In this document: one piece after another, positions 55,434-64,000 of the stretch
Numbering within the stretch: the stretch's first letter is position 1
Layout of the letters: each line of letters opens with the position of its first letter
Source of the DNA: Hyphomicrobiales bacterium
GTDB lineage: Bacteria; Pseudomonadota; Alphaproteobacteria; Rhizobiales; Rhizobiaceae
Direction: 5' to 3'
Assembly: GCA_900468285.1 (NCBI GenBank)
Contig: UBTF01000016.1
Location: 1-64,000, forward strand
DNA length: 64,000 bases
The notes under the pieces: generated by a model
What the model was told of the DNA's origin: nothing
Database searches by the model: none
What the model saw: the letters and a program-made list of their open reading frames with translations, nothing else
Translations under genes and position numbers: made by a program

Positions 55434-56699
55434 TCAGCTTGCTCTGGCGAAACCCGTTTCACCGGTTAGAATCTTATCGAGAGCCTGCGTGAAGCGGTCC
55501 ACTTCTTCAAGCGTATTGTAATGAACCATCGATACCCGCAGCATTCCGCCGTGATCGGTGAGACCAAGATACTCCGCAAGCCGGCGTGAGTGGAAATCGC
55601 CGAAACGCATTGCGATATTATAAGCGTCCATCGCTTTGCAGATCTCACCAGCATCGCGACCATCAAATCGAAAAGCGATCGTGGGAACTCTGGAACTGTT
55701 CACATTGTGGGTTTGGCCGATGATCTGGCAGTCGTTTCGGGAGCGCAGATAGGTCAGAAGTCTTTCGGCCAACACGTCTTCCTGAGCGGTTATCGCCTTG
55801 AACGCGGTGGTGATGCGGCTGCGGACACTGCCCGTGTCGCCCGCTTGTTCGCCGAGGCTTGCCAGATAGTCGACGATTCCACAGGTGGAGTAGGCGAGCT
55901 CGTAATTCGGGTTGCCGGGCTCCAGCTTGCCAGGAACTTTGTCCTTGCCGTAGAAATAGTGATAAAGCGTGTCGAGCTCTAGCAGATGATCATACTTGCC
56001 GTACATGAGAGCATAGTGAGGGCCATAGGTCTTGTAGAGGCTGAAGACATAATAGTCTGCATCAAAAGCCTGGACGTCTACAAGGCGGTGAGGAGCGTAG
56101 GCAACCGCATCCACACAGAGCCGCGCGCCCTTTGCGTGGACGAAGTCTGCAATAGCACGGATGGGATTGATCGATCCTAGAATGTTGGAGACGTGTGTGA
56201 CACAGACAAGCCGTGTCTTGCTAGACATCAGCGGCTCAAGGTCTGCCAGGTCGAGGGTGAGGGTGTCTTTGTTGAGCGGCCAGAACTTGATCGTAACACC
56301 GGCTGATGTCAGGCGATCCCATGGGCCAATATTGGATTCGTGATCGCTTACGGTGACGATGATCTCGTCGCCAGATGCAAGCTGGCTTTCCATGGCGCGC
56401 GCCAGATTTTGAAGCAGCGCAGTGGTCGAACTGCCAAAGACAATTTCCTCGGGCCGGTTCGCATTCACAAGATGCATCGCGGCCGTGCGGGCTTCGTAAA
56501 GTGCTGCCGCCGCTTTCTTGGATACTTCGTAGGAACCGCCGATCTGGACGTTCCGCTCGATCAGAAAGCTGTTGATCCGGTCGATTGCGCCCTGAAGTAT
56601 CTGCGAACCACCGGCATTGTCAAAAAAGCTCCAACCTCTTCCCAGTCCTGGAAACTGACTGCGCACGAATTCCAGATTGAGCGATGGGGTGTCGTTCAT
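55434..56699 (-). CDS. Cysteine desulfurase-like PLP enzyme
   Basis: A 421-residue class V aminotransferase-fold protein of the cysteine desulfurase-like (TIGR01976) group. The PLP lysine is in YYVFSLYKTYGPHYALMYG, and the phosphate-loop region is FGSSTTALLQNLARA. It differs from NifS/SufS, and no iron-sulfur assembly genes are close. The substrate is unknown. The gene lies between an amino-acid ABC transporter and a hydantoinase, so it may cleave C-S or C-N bonds of an imported compound. Confidence 0.9.
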   Translation of the reverse strand: MNDTPSLNLEFVRSQFPGLGRGWSFFDNAGGSQILQGAIDRINSFLIERNVQIGGSYEVSKKAAAALYEARTAAMHLVNANRPEEIVFGSSTTALLQNLARAMESQLASGDEIIVTVSDHESNIGPWDRLTSAGVTIKFWPLNKDTLTLDLADLEPLMSSKTRLVCVTHVSNILGSINPIRAIADFVHAKGARLCVDAVAYAPHRLVDVQAFDADYYVFSLYKTYGPHYALMYGKYDHLLELDTLYHYFYGKDKVPGKLEPGNPNYELAYSTCGIVDYLASLGEQAGDTGSVRSRITTAFKAITAQEDVLAERLLTYLRSRNDCQIIGQTHNVNSSRVPTIAFRFDGRDAGEICKAMDAYNIAMRFGDFHSRRLAEYLGLTDHGGMLRVSMVHYNTLEEVDRFTQALDKILTGETGFARAS

Positions 56700-56722
56700 G
56701 GGGTGTCCTCCAAAGACTTGAT

Positions 56723-57472
56723 TTAATGATTGAGTACGGCGCGCAGGAAGCCGCGCGTTCTTTCTTCTTGTGGGTCGTCGAAAATCTGCTGAGGGGTGCC
56801 CATTTCAACGAGTTTTCCGCCATCCATGAAGATGACCCGGTCTGCGACCTGTTTGGCAAAGCCCATTTCATGCGTAACGACGATCATGGTCACACCTGTG
56901 CCCGCCAAACGCCGCATGACATCGAGAACTTCACCGACCATCTCGGGGTCGAGAGCGGATGTAGGTTCATCAAACAGAAGCACCTTGGGCTCCATGGCGA
57001 GCGCGCGCGCTATGGCAACACGCTGCTGCTGACCACCGGAAAGCTGGCCAGGAAACTTGTCTGCCTGCTCCGATATGCCCACACGGGCCAGCAGGTCTCG
57101 TGCCTTTATGGCGGCTTCAGCTTCACCCAGGCCACGAACACGCATCGGTGCCAACATGACGTTTCGCAACACCGCCATGTGGGGGAAAAGGTTGAAGGAC
57201 TGGAACACCATGCCAACTTCGGCCCGAACCTTGACCAGTTCCTTGCCGGGACGCACCCTTATTCCATCAACCGTAATCATACTCTCGGGAGAGAACGGTT
57301 CCAGATGATTGATGCAGCGGATCAGGGTTGATTTGCCTGAGCCTGACGGCCCGATGATGCAAACGACCTCACCTTCAGCGATATCGAGATTGATCCCATG
57401 AAGAACCGTGTAGGTTCCATAGGCTTTGAACAGGTTCTCAACCCGGATAAGACCTTTGTGTTGGGATGTCAT
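56723..57472 (-). CDS. Amino acid ABC transporter ATP-binding protein
   Basis: A 249-residue polar amino-acid-type ATPase: Walker [14 protein letters not shown], signature [15 protein letters not shown], Walker [15 protein letters not shown] and H-loop VTHEMGFA. The start at 57472 overlaps the permease stop (ATGA). It belongs to the HisP/GlnQ family. Confidence 0.95.
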   Translation of the reverse strand: MTSQHKGLIRVENLFKAYGTYTVLHGINLDIAEGEVVCIIGPSGSGKSTLIRCINHLEPFSPESMITVDGIRVRPGKELVKVRAEVGMVFQSFNLFPHMAVLRNVMLAPMRVRGLGEAEAAIKARDLLARVGISEQADKFPGQLSGGQQQRVAIARALAMEPKVLLFDEPTSALDPEMVGEVLDVMRRLAGTGVTMIVVTHEMGFAKQVADRVIFMDGGKLVEMGTPQQIFDDPQEERTRGFLRAVLNH

Positions 57473-58143
57473 CTGCGCCTCCCAGCGCCGAAGCGCGTTT
57501 CCAGCCGGGACACGACTGCCACCATCGGCCACAGCAGCAATACGTAAATCACCGCCGCACCGATCAAGGGCGTGGGGTTTGCTGTCAGCGCTTGCGCCTG
57601 GGTTGCCTGCTTCAGCAGGTCGGGCATCGCAACAACCGACGCCAAGGCTGTATCTTTGAGAACGTTGATGGAATTGTTGGTGAGCGGAGGGATTACGATC
57701 CGTACCGCTTGTGGAAGAATGATGTCTGCCATCGTATGCCGGTTGGAAAGTCCCAGGGCAGCAGAGGCTTCAAATTGACCGACCGGAATTGCATCGATAC
57801 CAGCGCGAAAAATTTCCGCGGTGTACGCCGCCGAGACCAGCGAAAGAGCTGTGACTGCCGAAAGGAAGGGCGATAGCCTTATACCGACGAAGGGCAGTGC
57901 GTAGTAGATGACGATGAGAAGGACGAGCAGGGGTATCGATCGCAGGACGTCCACATAGATGCGGATGAGCACCACGATTGTTTTCGGCGCGTAAAGCCGT
58001 GCCACCGCAAGAACAAGGCCTCCGACCAGACCTGCGACGATGCTGACGATGCCTATCTGCAGCGTGACCACAAGTCCCCACAAAAGCTGAGGAAGGCTCT
58101 GAACGAAGACATCGTAGTTGAAAAAGGTATTGAGAAGATTCAT
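57469..58143 (-). CDS. Amino acid ABC transporter permease
   Basis: A 224-residue HisM/GlnP-type permease with about five membrane segments. It has the EAA loop [33 protein letters not shown]. It overlaps the ATPase gene by 4 bases and follows the binding-protein gene after a spacer with a hairpin. Confidence 0.95.
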   Translation of the reverse strand: MNLLNTFFNYDVFVQSLPQLLWGLVVTLQIGIVSIVAGLVGGLVLAVARLYAPKTIVVLIRIYVDVLRSIPLLVLLIVIYYALPFVGIRLSPFLSAVTALSLVSAAYTAEIFRAGIDAIPVGQFEASAALGLSNRHTMADIILPQAVRIVIPPLTNNSINVLKDTALASVVAMPDLLKQATQAQALTANPTPLIGAAVIYVLLLWPMVAVVSRLETRFGAGRRR

Positions 58144-58161
58144 GCCGCTAGGCTCCGTTGG

Positions 58162-58186
58162 GCCAGCGGAGTTGCTATCCGCTGGC
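58162..58186 (-). repeat. Hairpin between binding-protein and permease genes
   Basis: GCCAGCGGA (58162-58170) and TCCGCTGGC (58178-58186) form a perfect 9-bp stem with a 7-base loop. No U-run is present. The position and design match the hairpins after the other two binding-protein genes in the window. Confidence 0.6.
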
Positions 58187-58199
58187 GGCTATGGCGCTA

Positions 58200-58997
58200 T
58201 CAGTTCTTCGGCATGTCCAGGACCGTTACGGTCGATGTCTTCTCTTCTGCTGGTGCCCCGAACCAGGTCTGGTGCAACTTGGCCAGATAACCGTCCTTCT
58301 TCATTTCGGTAATCGCCCCATTAACCTGCTCGGCCAAAGGATCGCCCTTGTTGAACATGACGGAGTATTTTTCTCCCGTTGGAATGCGGGCCACCACTTT
58401 CAGCTCCGGCTTGTCCTTGACGTAATAGAGCAGGGCAGGAATGTCGCTGATGTAACCATCGATCCGGCCCGCGACGAGATCGAGCATTGCAGGAGACAAG
58501 CCCTCGAAGCGGCGGATGTCCGAGAATTTGTATTCGGTTTTGCTCTTCTCTGCCCACATGTCGCCGGTAGAACCGGTGTCCACACCGACCACCTTACTAG
58601 CCATCTCGCTCAACCCCGTAATGCCGGATTTTGCTGTGACGGTGAGCGACTGATCACTGTCATAATATGGCTGGGCGAATGACACGGATTCGAGTCGCTT
58701 CGGAGTGATTGTTATCGATGAGATGGCCATGTTGATGCGACCGGACTGCACCGCCGAAAACAGGCCGTTGAACGGCGTGTTGACGAATTCGACGGACTTG
58801 CCCAAGCGCTTGGCAACCTCATTGACGAGGTCAACCTCGAAGCCGACAACCTTGCCCGTTGCGTCCTGAAATTCCCATGGAACGTTGCCGATATTAGCAC
58901 CGACCACGAGGTCGGCGGCCCTGGCAATCTGCAGGCTCATGAGAGATATGCCTGCGGCGATCGATGCAGTTATAAACGTCGCTGTTATGCGTTTCAT
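58200..58997 (-). CDS. Amino acid ABC transporter periplasmic binding protein
   Basis: A 265-residue type II binding protein. The signal peptide (MKRITATFITASIAAGISLM) is cut before ADLVVGANIG. Family motifs include PWEFQDATGKVVGFEVDLVNEVAKRLG and NMAISSITITPKRLESVSFAQPYYDSDQSL. ATG 58997 follows AGGGGAAC. The ligand may be an amino acid or a related ring compound, given the hydantoinase in the operon. Confidence 0.94.
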   Translation of the reverse strand: MKRITATFITASIAAGISLMSLQIARAADLVVGANIGNVPWEFQDATGKVVGFEVDLVNEVAKRLGKSVEFVNTPFNGLFSAVQSGRINMAISSITITPKRLESVSFAQPYYDSDQSLTVTAKSGITGLSEMASKVVGVDTGSTGDMWAEKSKTEYKFSDIRRFEGLSPAMLDLVAGRIDGYISDIPALLYYVKDKPELKVVARIPTGEKYSVMFNKGDPLAEQVNGAITEMKKDGYLAKLHQTWFGAPAEEKTSTVTVLDMPKN

Positions 58998-59034
58998 CAG
59001 TGTTCCCCTTGTTATTTGATACACGATCACACAT

Positions 59035-59067
59035 TGTGGTCTAACTGGTCGGACCAGTTAGACCACA
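59035..59067. promoter_or_regulatory. 33-bp perfect palindrome, FadR-type operator
   Basis: TGTGGTCTAACTGGTC (59035-59050), a central G, and GACCAGTTAGACCACA (59052-59067) form a perfect palindrome with 16-bp arms. The core AACTGGTCGGACCAGTT matches the FadR/GntR-type TGGTCnGACCA pattern. It lies between the binding-protein gene (start 58997) and the divergent GntR gene (start 59146), so it probably controls both. Confidence 0.85.
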
Positions 59068-59145
59068 CAAGCATGGACTTTCCGCCTTGGCAAGACGTGA
59101 TGTTGAAAATAGATGTTGAACCAGTGACGAAAGGACGAGCGCGAG

Positions 59146-59844
59146 ATGCTGAACAAGACGCTTCTGCCACAGACCGTGGCTCGCGAGATCCAGAACCTGA
59201 TACAAACAGGTGTCCTGAAGCCGGGCGAGAAAATTCAGTCGCAGCGCGAATTGTCGGAACAGTTCGGCGTCAGCCGCGCTTCGCTCAGGGAAGCCCTGTT
59301 GACCTTGGAAACTCTCGGCATGGTCAAGACCGAGGCAGGGCGGGGCACCTTTGTTACCTCACCGGCAGAGCGGGCCGCCGGTCCCGCAGCAAACATGGCG
59401 CCGTGGCGATATTCCCAAAGCTACTCGGCTTTTGATGTTTTTCAGACGCGCGCCCTTCTCGAGGGAGAGGTCGCAAAGCTCGCTGCCGGAAGGCTGACGC
59501 AACGGCAACTGGACGAGATGGAACAGGCAACGGAAAAAATGGAGCGTTCATGGGAAAAGCAGGATGTCGTATCGAATGTTGAGGCCGATTTGCAGTTTCA
59601 TTCGACCATCGTTTCCGCCTGCTCCAACCTCATGCTGCAGGCGCTCTACCAGACTGTGCGCGAGCTCATCACTGAGACGCAACGCCAGCCTATTCCTATC
59701 ACCGATCCTGAACGCATGAAGAATTCCATCGCCGAACACCGTCGCATCATCAATGCGCTACGCCTCAATGACGGAAATCTGGCGAAGATCGAAATGGAAA
59801 CGCATATCCGCAATACCGCGAGATGTGCAGGGCTCGATCCCTGA
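59146..59844 (+). CDS. GntR family regulator (FadR/FCD subfamily)
   Basis: A 232-residue regulator. The N-terminal winged helix (SQRELSEQFGVSRASLREALLTLETLGMVKTEAGRGTFVTS) is followed by an FCD domain with histidines in DLQFHSTIVSAC, EHRRIINAL and METHIRNT. ATG 59146 is used. It is divergent from the transporter/hydantoinase operon, with a perfect palindrome between, and is likely its repressor. Confidence 0.93.
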   Translation: MLNKTLLPQTVAREIQNLIQTGVLKPGEKIQSQRELSEQFGVSRASLREALLTLETLGMVKTEAGRGTFVTSPAERAAGPAANMAPWRYSQSYSAFDVFQTRALLEGEVAKLAAGRLTQRQLDEMEQATEKMERSWEKQDVVSNVEADLQFHSTIVSACSNLMLQALYQTVRELITETQRQPIPITDPERMKNSIAEHRRIINALRLNDGNLAKIEMETHIRNTARCAGLDP

Positions 59845-59899
59845 CTGAGGCATGGTTCGGTGTGAATGAAACGGACTGAGGCGATGTGAAGAAAGCTTG

Positions 59900-59926
59900 A
59901 GCCCGCCGCAATATTTGCGGCGGGCT
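59900..59926. terminator. Hairpin terminator between convergent genes
   Basis: AGCCCGCCGCAA (59900-59911) and TTGCGGCGGGCT (59915-59926) form a perfect 12-bp stem with a 3-base loop. TTGTTGTT-type sequence follows on the plus strand. It lies between the GntR gene and the cytochrome c gene, which converge. Confidence 0.85.
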
Positions 59927-59967
59927 TTGTTGTTGAACGTCTGGGAGGCGCTGAATGGAATTGTTCT

Positions 59968-61284
59968 TCAGTGCCCTTTACCGAGGTTTCTGACGACACT
60001 GACGTCCTGTGCGGTGACTTCAGGTGCATTGTTCGACCATGCGTTTCGCAGGAAGGTTGCAAGTGCGGCTATTTCCTCATCCGACAAACGATCCTCGTAA
60101 CCCTGCATTCTGACCTTCATCGGACGCTGCTCGGTCGAGGGTAGCTCTGCACCATGCAAGATGACGCTGATCAGACCCTTGGTCGATTTCGCGGTGACCA
60201 GGGAGTTGCCATCGAGTTCCGGGAATATCTCGGGCGCGCCCTTGCCATTGACGAAGTGACAGCCGCCGCAATTGTCGAGATACAGCCGTGGGCCCAAGGG
60301 CATGTCTGCTTTGGCGCTTGAAAGCAGTTGCTCAGTGTCTGTTGGCGCGTCTGCCTTCTTTGCTTCCGATGGCTTGGTAGAGCCGATCTTCTTCAGGTAG
60401 CTGGCGATTGCCTTGTTGTCGTCTGTCGTCAGATATTGCGTGGAATCTCTCACCACCAGCATCATTTCACCGGTCGCAGTGGAATGGGCGTTGCGAGCCG
60501 TTGCGAGATAAGCGGCGGTTTCTTCCACCGTCCATTTTTGCGGACCGCTGTCGGGCCCTCTGAGATCAGGCGCCGTATAGTTGTCGATTTCGCCGCCCGT
60601 CAGGAAGCTTTGCGATGTCTCGTCAATGCCATCCTGCGTCATAAGTACAGAGCGCGGGCTATGGCATGCAGCGCAGTGGCCCGGACCTTCGACGAGATAT
60701 TTACCGCGGTTGAAGATGCCGTCTTCCGCTGCGTTGGGTTTGAAACCGGCCTCGCCCCGCAGAGCGACCCAGTTCCAGGCACGCAGGCCGAATCGCATGT
60801 TGAATGGAAATGCGAGTTTCGTCGGTTCGACCTTGTTGGAGACGGGTTTTACCTCGTGCATGAAGTAGTCGTAGAGCGCAACGACATCTTCTTCTGTCAG
60901 CTTTCGGTAGTTCTCATAGGGCATCGCTGGGTAGAGATGCGTTCCATCAGGTGTTACGCCATCATAGAGCACGGCACGGAAGTCATCGAGCGTGTAGTTA
61001 CCGATGCCGGTTTCCTTGTCCGGAGTGATGTTGGTGGTCCAGATCGTACCCATCGGGCTTTGAATTGCGCGACCGCCAGCAAAGGGCGTGCCGCCCTCAT
61101 TGGTGTGGCAGGCCATGCAGTCGCTGGCGCGCATGAGATATTCTCCACGCCCCTTATCAGCCTTGAAATCTGCCGCCAGTGGGGAGGGTGGTTCCGTGCG
61201 TTGAACGGGTATGAAAATGAAGGCCACGAGGCAGGCAATGCCAACCACTACGAGGATAGCGAGAAGTTTGAGAAGCTTTTTCAT
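59968..61284 (-). CDS. Triheme cytochrome c subunit of a membrane-bound dehydrogenase
   Basis: A 438-residue c-type cytochrome with an N-terminal membrane anchor (LLKLLAILVVVGIACLVAFIFI). There are three heme sites: CMACH (near 60), CAACH (near 205) and CGGCH (near 345). This triheme layout is typical of the electron-transfer subunit of gluconate/alcohol/sugar dehydrogenases. ATG 61284 follows GAGGAG. It is the last gene of a three-gene unit, passing electrons from the GMC flavoprotein to the quinone pool. Confidence 0.94.
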   Translation of the reverse strand: MKKLLKLLAILVVVGIACLVAFIFIPVQRTEPPSPLAADFKADKGRGEYLMRASDCMACHTNEGGTPFAGGRAIQSPMGTIWTTNITPDKETGIGNYTLDDFRAVLYDGVTPDGTHLYPAMPYENYRKLTEEDVVALYDYFMHEVKPVSNKVEPTKLAFPFNMRFGLRAWNWVALRGEAGFKPNAAEDGIFNRGKYLVEGPGHCAACHSPRSVLMTQDGIDETSQSFLTGGEIDNYTAPDLRGPDSGPQKWTVEETAAYLATARNAHSTATGEMMLVVRDSTQYLTTDDNKAIASYLKKIGSTKPSEAKKADAPTDTEQLLSSAKADMPLGPRLYLDNCGGCHFVNGKGAPEIFPELDGNSLVTAKSTKGLISVILHGAELPSTEQRPMKVRMQGYEDRLSDEEIAALATFLRNAWSNNAPEVTAQDVSVVRNLGKGH

Positions 61285-61295
61285 CGTGACACTCC

Positions 61296-63065
61296 TCAAA
61301 CCAGCGGCCGTGGGTTCGGAAGATAATCCTTACGGATATGCTCTGCCGCCCAGTAGGCGAGACCACCGACCATGCCCGTCGGGTTGTACTGAGTGTTCTG
61401 CGGAAAGGCGCCAGCGCCGAGAACGAAGATATTGTGCTTGTCCCAGGCCTGGAGGTAGCGGTTGACCGCTGACGTCTTCGGGTCATCTCCCATGACGGAA
61501 CCGCCGACATTGTGCGTCGTCTGGTAAGGCCTCACATCATACATCGCGCCTTCCTTCTTGAAGCCCTCCTGCATCGATGTGGGGTTGAGCGCCTTTGCAA
61601 TCGGCTCGATCTTCGATTTCATGAACTGGGTCATGCGGATGTCGTTGGCATTCCAGTTGAAGGTCATCCGCATCAGGGGGCGTCCGTGCCGATCCTTGTA
61701 GGTTGGGTCGAGGTCGAGGTGATTACCGCGATAGGCCATGTGCGATCCGTGGGAACCAATCGACATGGAGTGGCCGTACCATTCCCCTACTGCCTCTTTC
61801 CACTTGGCACCCCAGCTCGGTGTGCCGGCGGGAAGCGCCATGGAGCGGATTGGCTGGCCGTTGGACTGGCCCGCGGAAATGTAGGAGCCGCCTATGAAGC
61901 CTTCCCGGCCGAAATCGATATTGTCGATGCCAAAGTCGTCTATGGTCATGCCGTTCGCACCGGTGCCGATGAACGGATTGAACACTTCGTCCTTGAAGAA
62001 CAGGGTGTAGCCGCCATTCATCTGGTAGGCATAATTGCGCCCGGTGACACCTTCATTTGTTTTCGGATCATAGGGCTGGCCGATGCCGGAGAGCAGCATG
62101 AGGTGGACATTGTGAAGCTGATAGGCGGCAAGGATTACCAGATCGGCTGGCTGGAAGACCTCTTCCTGCGCCTTCTCGTCGAAATAGGTGACGCCAGTCG
62201 CCGTCTTGCCATCTGGAGCCATCTCGATGCGAAGGACTTCCGCTTGCGTCCGGTACTCGAAATTGGGTTTGCGTTTCAAAGCGTCGAGAATGGCTGTTTG
62301 CGGAGACGACTTGGAATAATTGTAGCAGCCATAGCGCTCGCAGAAGCCGCAATGGTTACAAGGACCCATCTGCATCCCGTATTCGTTGACATAGGCTTGC
62401 GAAGCAATCCCGCCGGGACGAGGGAAGGGGTGATAACCCATTGACTTCGTAATCTCGCCAAATTTTGCACCGTCCCAGGTCGTCGGCATCGGCGGCATCG
62501 GATAGTCACGCGAACGGGGAGCCTCAAATGGATTTCCGCCCTCGATCTTTTCTCCCTTGATATTACCCGCCTTGCCGGAAATGCCGGCAACGCGTTCGAA
62601 CCGATCGAAGAAGGGTTCAAGTTCGTCATAGGTGACAGGATAGTCCTGAAGGTTCATGTCCTCAGGAATGATGGAAGCGCCCCAACGCTCCTCAACATGG
62701 GAACGAAGACGATATTCCGAGGTCATTGGACGCCAGTTCAGCCCGTTCCAGTGAGTGCCCGCGCCGCCGACGCCGATACCTGGAAGAAACGATCCCAGAC
62801 TGCGATACGGCAGAGCAACTTCGCTGTCGTTTCGCCGGATGGTAACGGTGGAGTTGCGAGGCTTTTGCATCATGCCCAGACGCACACCGTATTTCAGCTC
62901 ATCGATCATCTCGGGATACTGAAAGTCCGGGACGGTATTCTGATCGTGACCGCGCTCAAGGGCGACGATCTCCAAACCGTCCTGAGCGAGTTCCATTCCG
63001 AGTATCGAGCCGGTCCATCCCAGACCAACGATAACGACGTCTTTTTTCTTTTCTACACGTGTCAT
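61296..63065 (-). CDS. GMC-family FAD dehydrogenase catalytic subunit
   Basis: A 589-residue flavoprotein with FAD motif VIVGLGWTGSILGMELAQDGLEIVALERG, the GMC C-terminal block (THNVGGSVMGDDPKTSAVNRYLQAWD and GAGAFPQNTQYNPTGMVGGLAYWAA), and a cysteine set CNHCGFCERYGCYN (about 235-248) like the 3Fe-4S site of FAD glucose dehydrogenases. The substrate may be gluconate, glucose, sorbitol or a glycoside (3-dehydrogenation). The flanking subunits are those of gluconate 2-dehydrogenase-like complexes. It has no signal peptide and is probably exported with its Tat partner. Confidence 0.92.
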   Translation of the reverse strand: MTRVEKKKDVVIVGLGWTGSILGMELAQDGLEIVALERGHDQNTVPDFQYPEMIDELKYGVRLGMMQKPRNSTVTIRRNDSEVALPYRSLGSFLPGIGVGGAGTHWNGLNWRPMTSEYRLRSHVEERWGASIIPEDMNLQDYPVTYDELEPFFDRFERVAGISGKAGNIKGEKIEGGNPFEAPRSRDYPMPPMPTTWDGAKFGEITKSMGYHPFPRPGGIASQAYVNEYGMQMGPCNHCGFCERYGCYNYSKSSPQTAILDALKRKPNFEYRTQAEVLRIEMAPDGKTATGVTYFDEKAQEEVFQPADLVILAAYQLHNVHLMLLSGIGQPYDPKTNEGVTGRNYAYQMNGGYTLFFKDEVFNPFIGTGANGMTIDDFGIDNIDFGREGFIGGSYISAGQSNGQPIRSMALPAGTPSWGAKWKEAVGEWYGHSMSIGSHGSHMAYRGNHLDLDPTYKDRHGRPLMRMTFNWNANDIRMTQFMKSKIEPIAKALNPTSMQEGFKKEGAMYDVRPYQTTHNVGGSVMGDDPKTSAVNRYLQAWDKHNIFVLGAGAFPQNTQYNPTGMVGGLAYWAAEHIRKDYLPNPRPLV

Positions 63066-63068
63066 CGG

Positions 63069-63773
63069 TTAAGCCCTTTCACCGGAGATGGAGACAGGCC
63101 CCAATGGATATTTGACGTTGTGCTTGAGGACCCACTCCTTGTAGGAGCCTCGGGCGCCTGGAAATCCGATATATGTCCAGGCCTGCATCTTGTGGTTTCC
63201 GCCATAGATGGGATCGGCAAAATATCCCTCCTTGGTGTTGCCCAGCAAAATCGAGAAGAAATCACGGATTTCAGGAGCAAGCTTCATTTCATCCTTCTGG
63301 AGAGATGTCAGCGCCTGATCCTGGAGCGTTGCGTCCAGCTCCATGAAGATCTTCCCGTGTGTCGTACGGCACCATTCATCGAAGACCGGAATGGCCTTTT
63401 GATAGATTTCCAGAGGTGTCAAAGGCGTTTGCCAGCCGCGCAGCGGGCTCGCGGCAGCCTCATGAGGGCCCTCCATGTACCAGTCGGCCGCACGACCGTA
63501 GTCGCCAGCCAATTGCATATCGATGAAGACGGGAACTCTTGCTTCGATGGCGCCGGGGCCGGTCCCTTCCGAAGGAATGAGCCTTGCGACTGCGGCGACA
63601 ACAAAAGCCCACTCACTGGGCCTGAGACAGATCGGCTTGTAGGCGTCCAGGGCAACAGGTTCAGGCGTTTCTTCTGCCTTTACCGGGACTGCCGTCAATC
63701 CGGCCACTGCTGCACTTGCGGCTGATGCTTTGAGGAAATTTCTACGGGAAGGACGGCCAGGAAGGTCTCTCAT
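63069..63773 (-). CDS. Gluconate 2-dehydrogenase-like small subunit with Tat signal
   Basis: A 234-residue small subunit. The N-terminus has a Tat motif (PSRRNFLKASAASAAVAGL) and is cut near VKAEE. The body matches gluconate 2-dehydrogenase subunit 3 (FVVAAVARLIPSEGTGPGAIEARVPVFIDMQLAGDYG). It probably chaperones export of the GMC subunit by Tat. The start at ATG 63773 is chosen over TTG 63779. The gene opens the dehydrogenase operon. Confidence 0.93.
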   Translation of the reverse strand: MRDLPGRPSRRNFLKASAASAAVAGLTAVPVKAEETPEPVALDAYKPICLRPSEWAFVVAAVARLIPSEGTGPGAIEARVPVFIDMQLAGDYGRAADWYMEGPHEAAASPLRGWQTPLTPLEIYQKAIPVFDEWCRTTHGKIFMELDATLQDQALTSLQKDEMKLAPEIRDFFSILLGNTKEGYFADPIYGGNHKMQAWTYIGFPGARGSYKEWVLKHNVKYPLGPVSISGERA

Positions 63774-64000
63774 GGGCAACTCGCTTCGTGACTAACGTCA
63801 CATTGAAATGTTGGAGGCTCATCGAACGATGAGCGAGGCGGGTACTGCGATGTATCGCCGCAGGCCGATGCGCACAAGGACAGATAAGACAGAAATTGTT
63901 CGTTTTAGCAATTTTTAGAAATAGTTTTTCGTTATTGTACTAAAAAGAGGAACAAAATCGATGATTTAGATCGCTCTCGCTCTAGATGAGGAGATGGAAA
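63774..64000. other. Promoter region upstream of the dehydrogenase operon
   Basis: An AT-rich region (about 63890-63960) is a likely promoter zone. GAGGAGATGG near 63988-63997 could be the ribosome site or start of a plus-strand gene outside the window. Nothing else is clear. Confidence 0.4.

Overview
The window looks like chromosomal DNA from a member of the Rhizobiaceae (Agrobacterium/Rhizobium group). Three things point there: a rhizobial housekeeping order (tRNA-Ala, TIGR02300 gene, cmk, rpsA; then comF, grxC, nitrilase, DUF1178, ubiG, lysC, ptsP, prfA, prmC, DUF4167), a complete thuR/thuEFGKAB locus, and a small RNA with the three-hairpin anti-Shine-Dalgarno layout of the rhizobial alpha-r14 family. 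The genus cannot be fixed from the sequence alone. No CRISPR array, prophage, insertion sequence or rRNA operon is visible. The single tRNA is tRNA-Ala(GGC).

Layout. 1-845: the tail of a truncated gene and a GntR regulator behind a perfect 12-bp inverted repeat. 855-5824: a double-domain KaiC-like ATPase overlapping a hybrid histidine kinase, with a HisKA_2 sensor kinase reading away from them. 5837-13477: a GAF histidine kinase and NarL-type regulator, divergent from a CUT2-type sugar ABC operon that ends in an SMP-30/gluconolactonase. 13545-16553: treZ and a zinc alcohol dehydrogenase. 16851-24320: tRNA-Ala, TIGR02300 gene, cmk, rpsA, a low-complexity hypothetical, an RNase D-like exonuclease, a nucleoside deoxyribosyltransferase and an SDR. 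24444-24562: the small RNA. 24596-33467: a Gfo/Idh/MocA oxidoreductase, then thuB, thuA, thuK, thuG, thuF, thuE and the divergent LacI regulator thuR, with two matching LacI-type operators between thuE and thuR. 33608-34340: three small hypothetical genes. 34479-38879: a LOV photoreceptor, a CheB-CheR-PAS-HWE kinase and a lone receiver, all overlapping. 39213-53784: an orphan Flp pilin and the housekeeping block. 53968-59844: hydantoinase, cysteine desulfurase-like protein and an amino-acid-type ABC transporter, with a divergent FadR-type regulator and a 33-bp palindrome. 59968-63773: a three-subunit periplasmic dehydrogenase (Tat small subunit, GMC flavoprotein, triheme cytochrome c).

How the parts work together. 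Much of the window is carbon acquisition under local control: sugar uptake with lactone hydrolysis, trehalose/sucrose-type disaccharide uptake and 3-keto processing, a hydantoin-like catabolic cassette, and periplasmic sugar or glycoside oxidation. The other theme is signalling. Four sensor kinases plus a hybrid kinase-linked KaiC and a LOV photosensor sit within 40 kb. The LOV/CheB-CheR-HWE/receiver operon and the KaiC/hybrid-kinase pair are the strongest candidates for incompletely described systems. A recurring pattern is a strong hairpin without a U-tract directly after each of the three periplasmic binding-protein genes.
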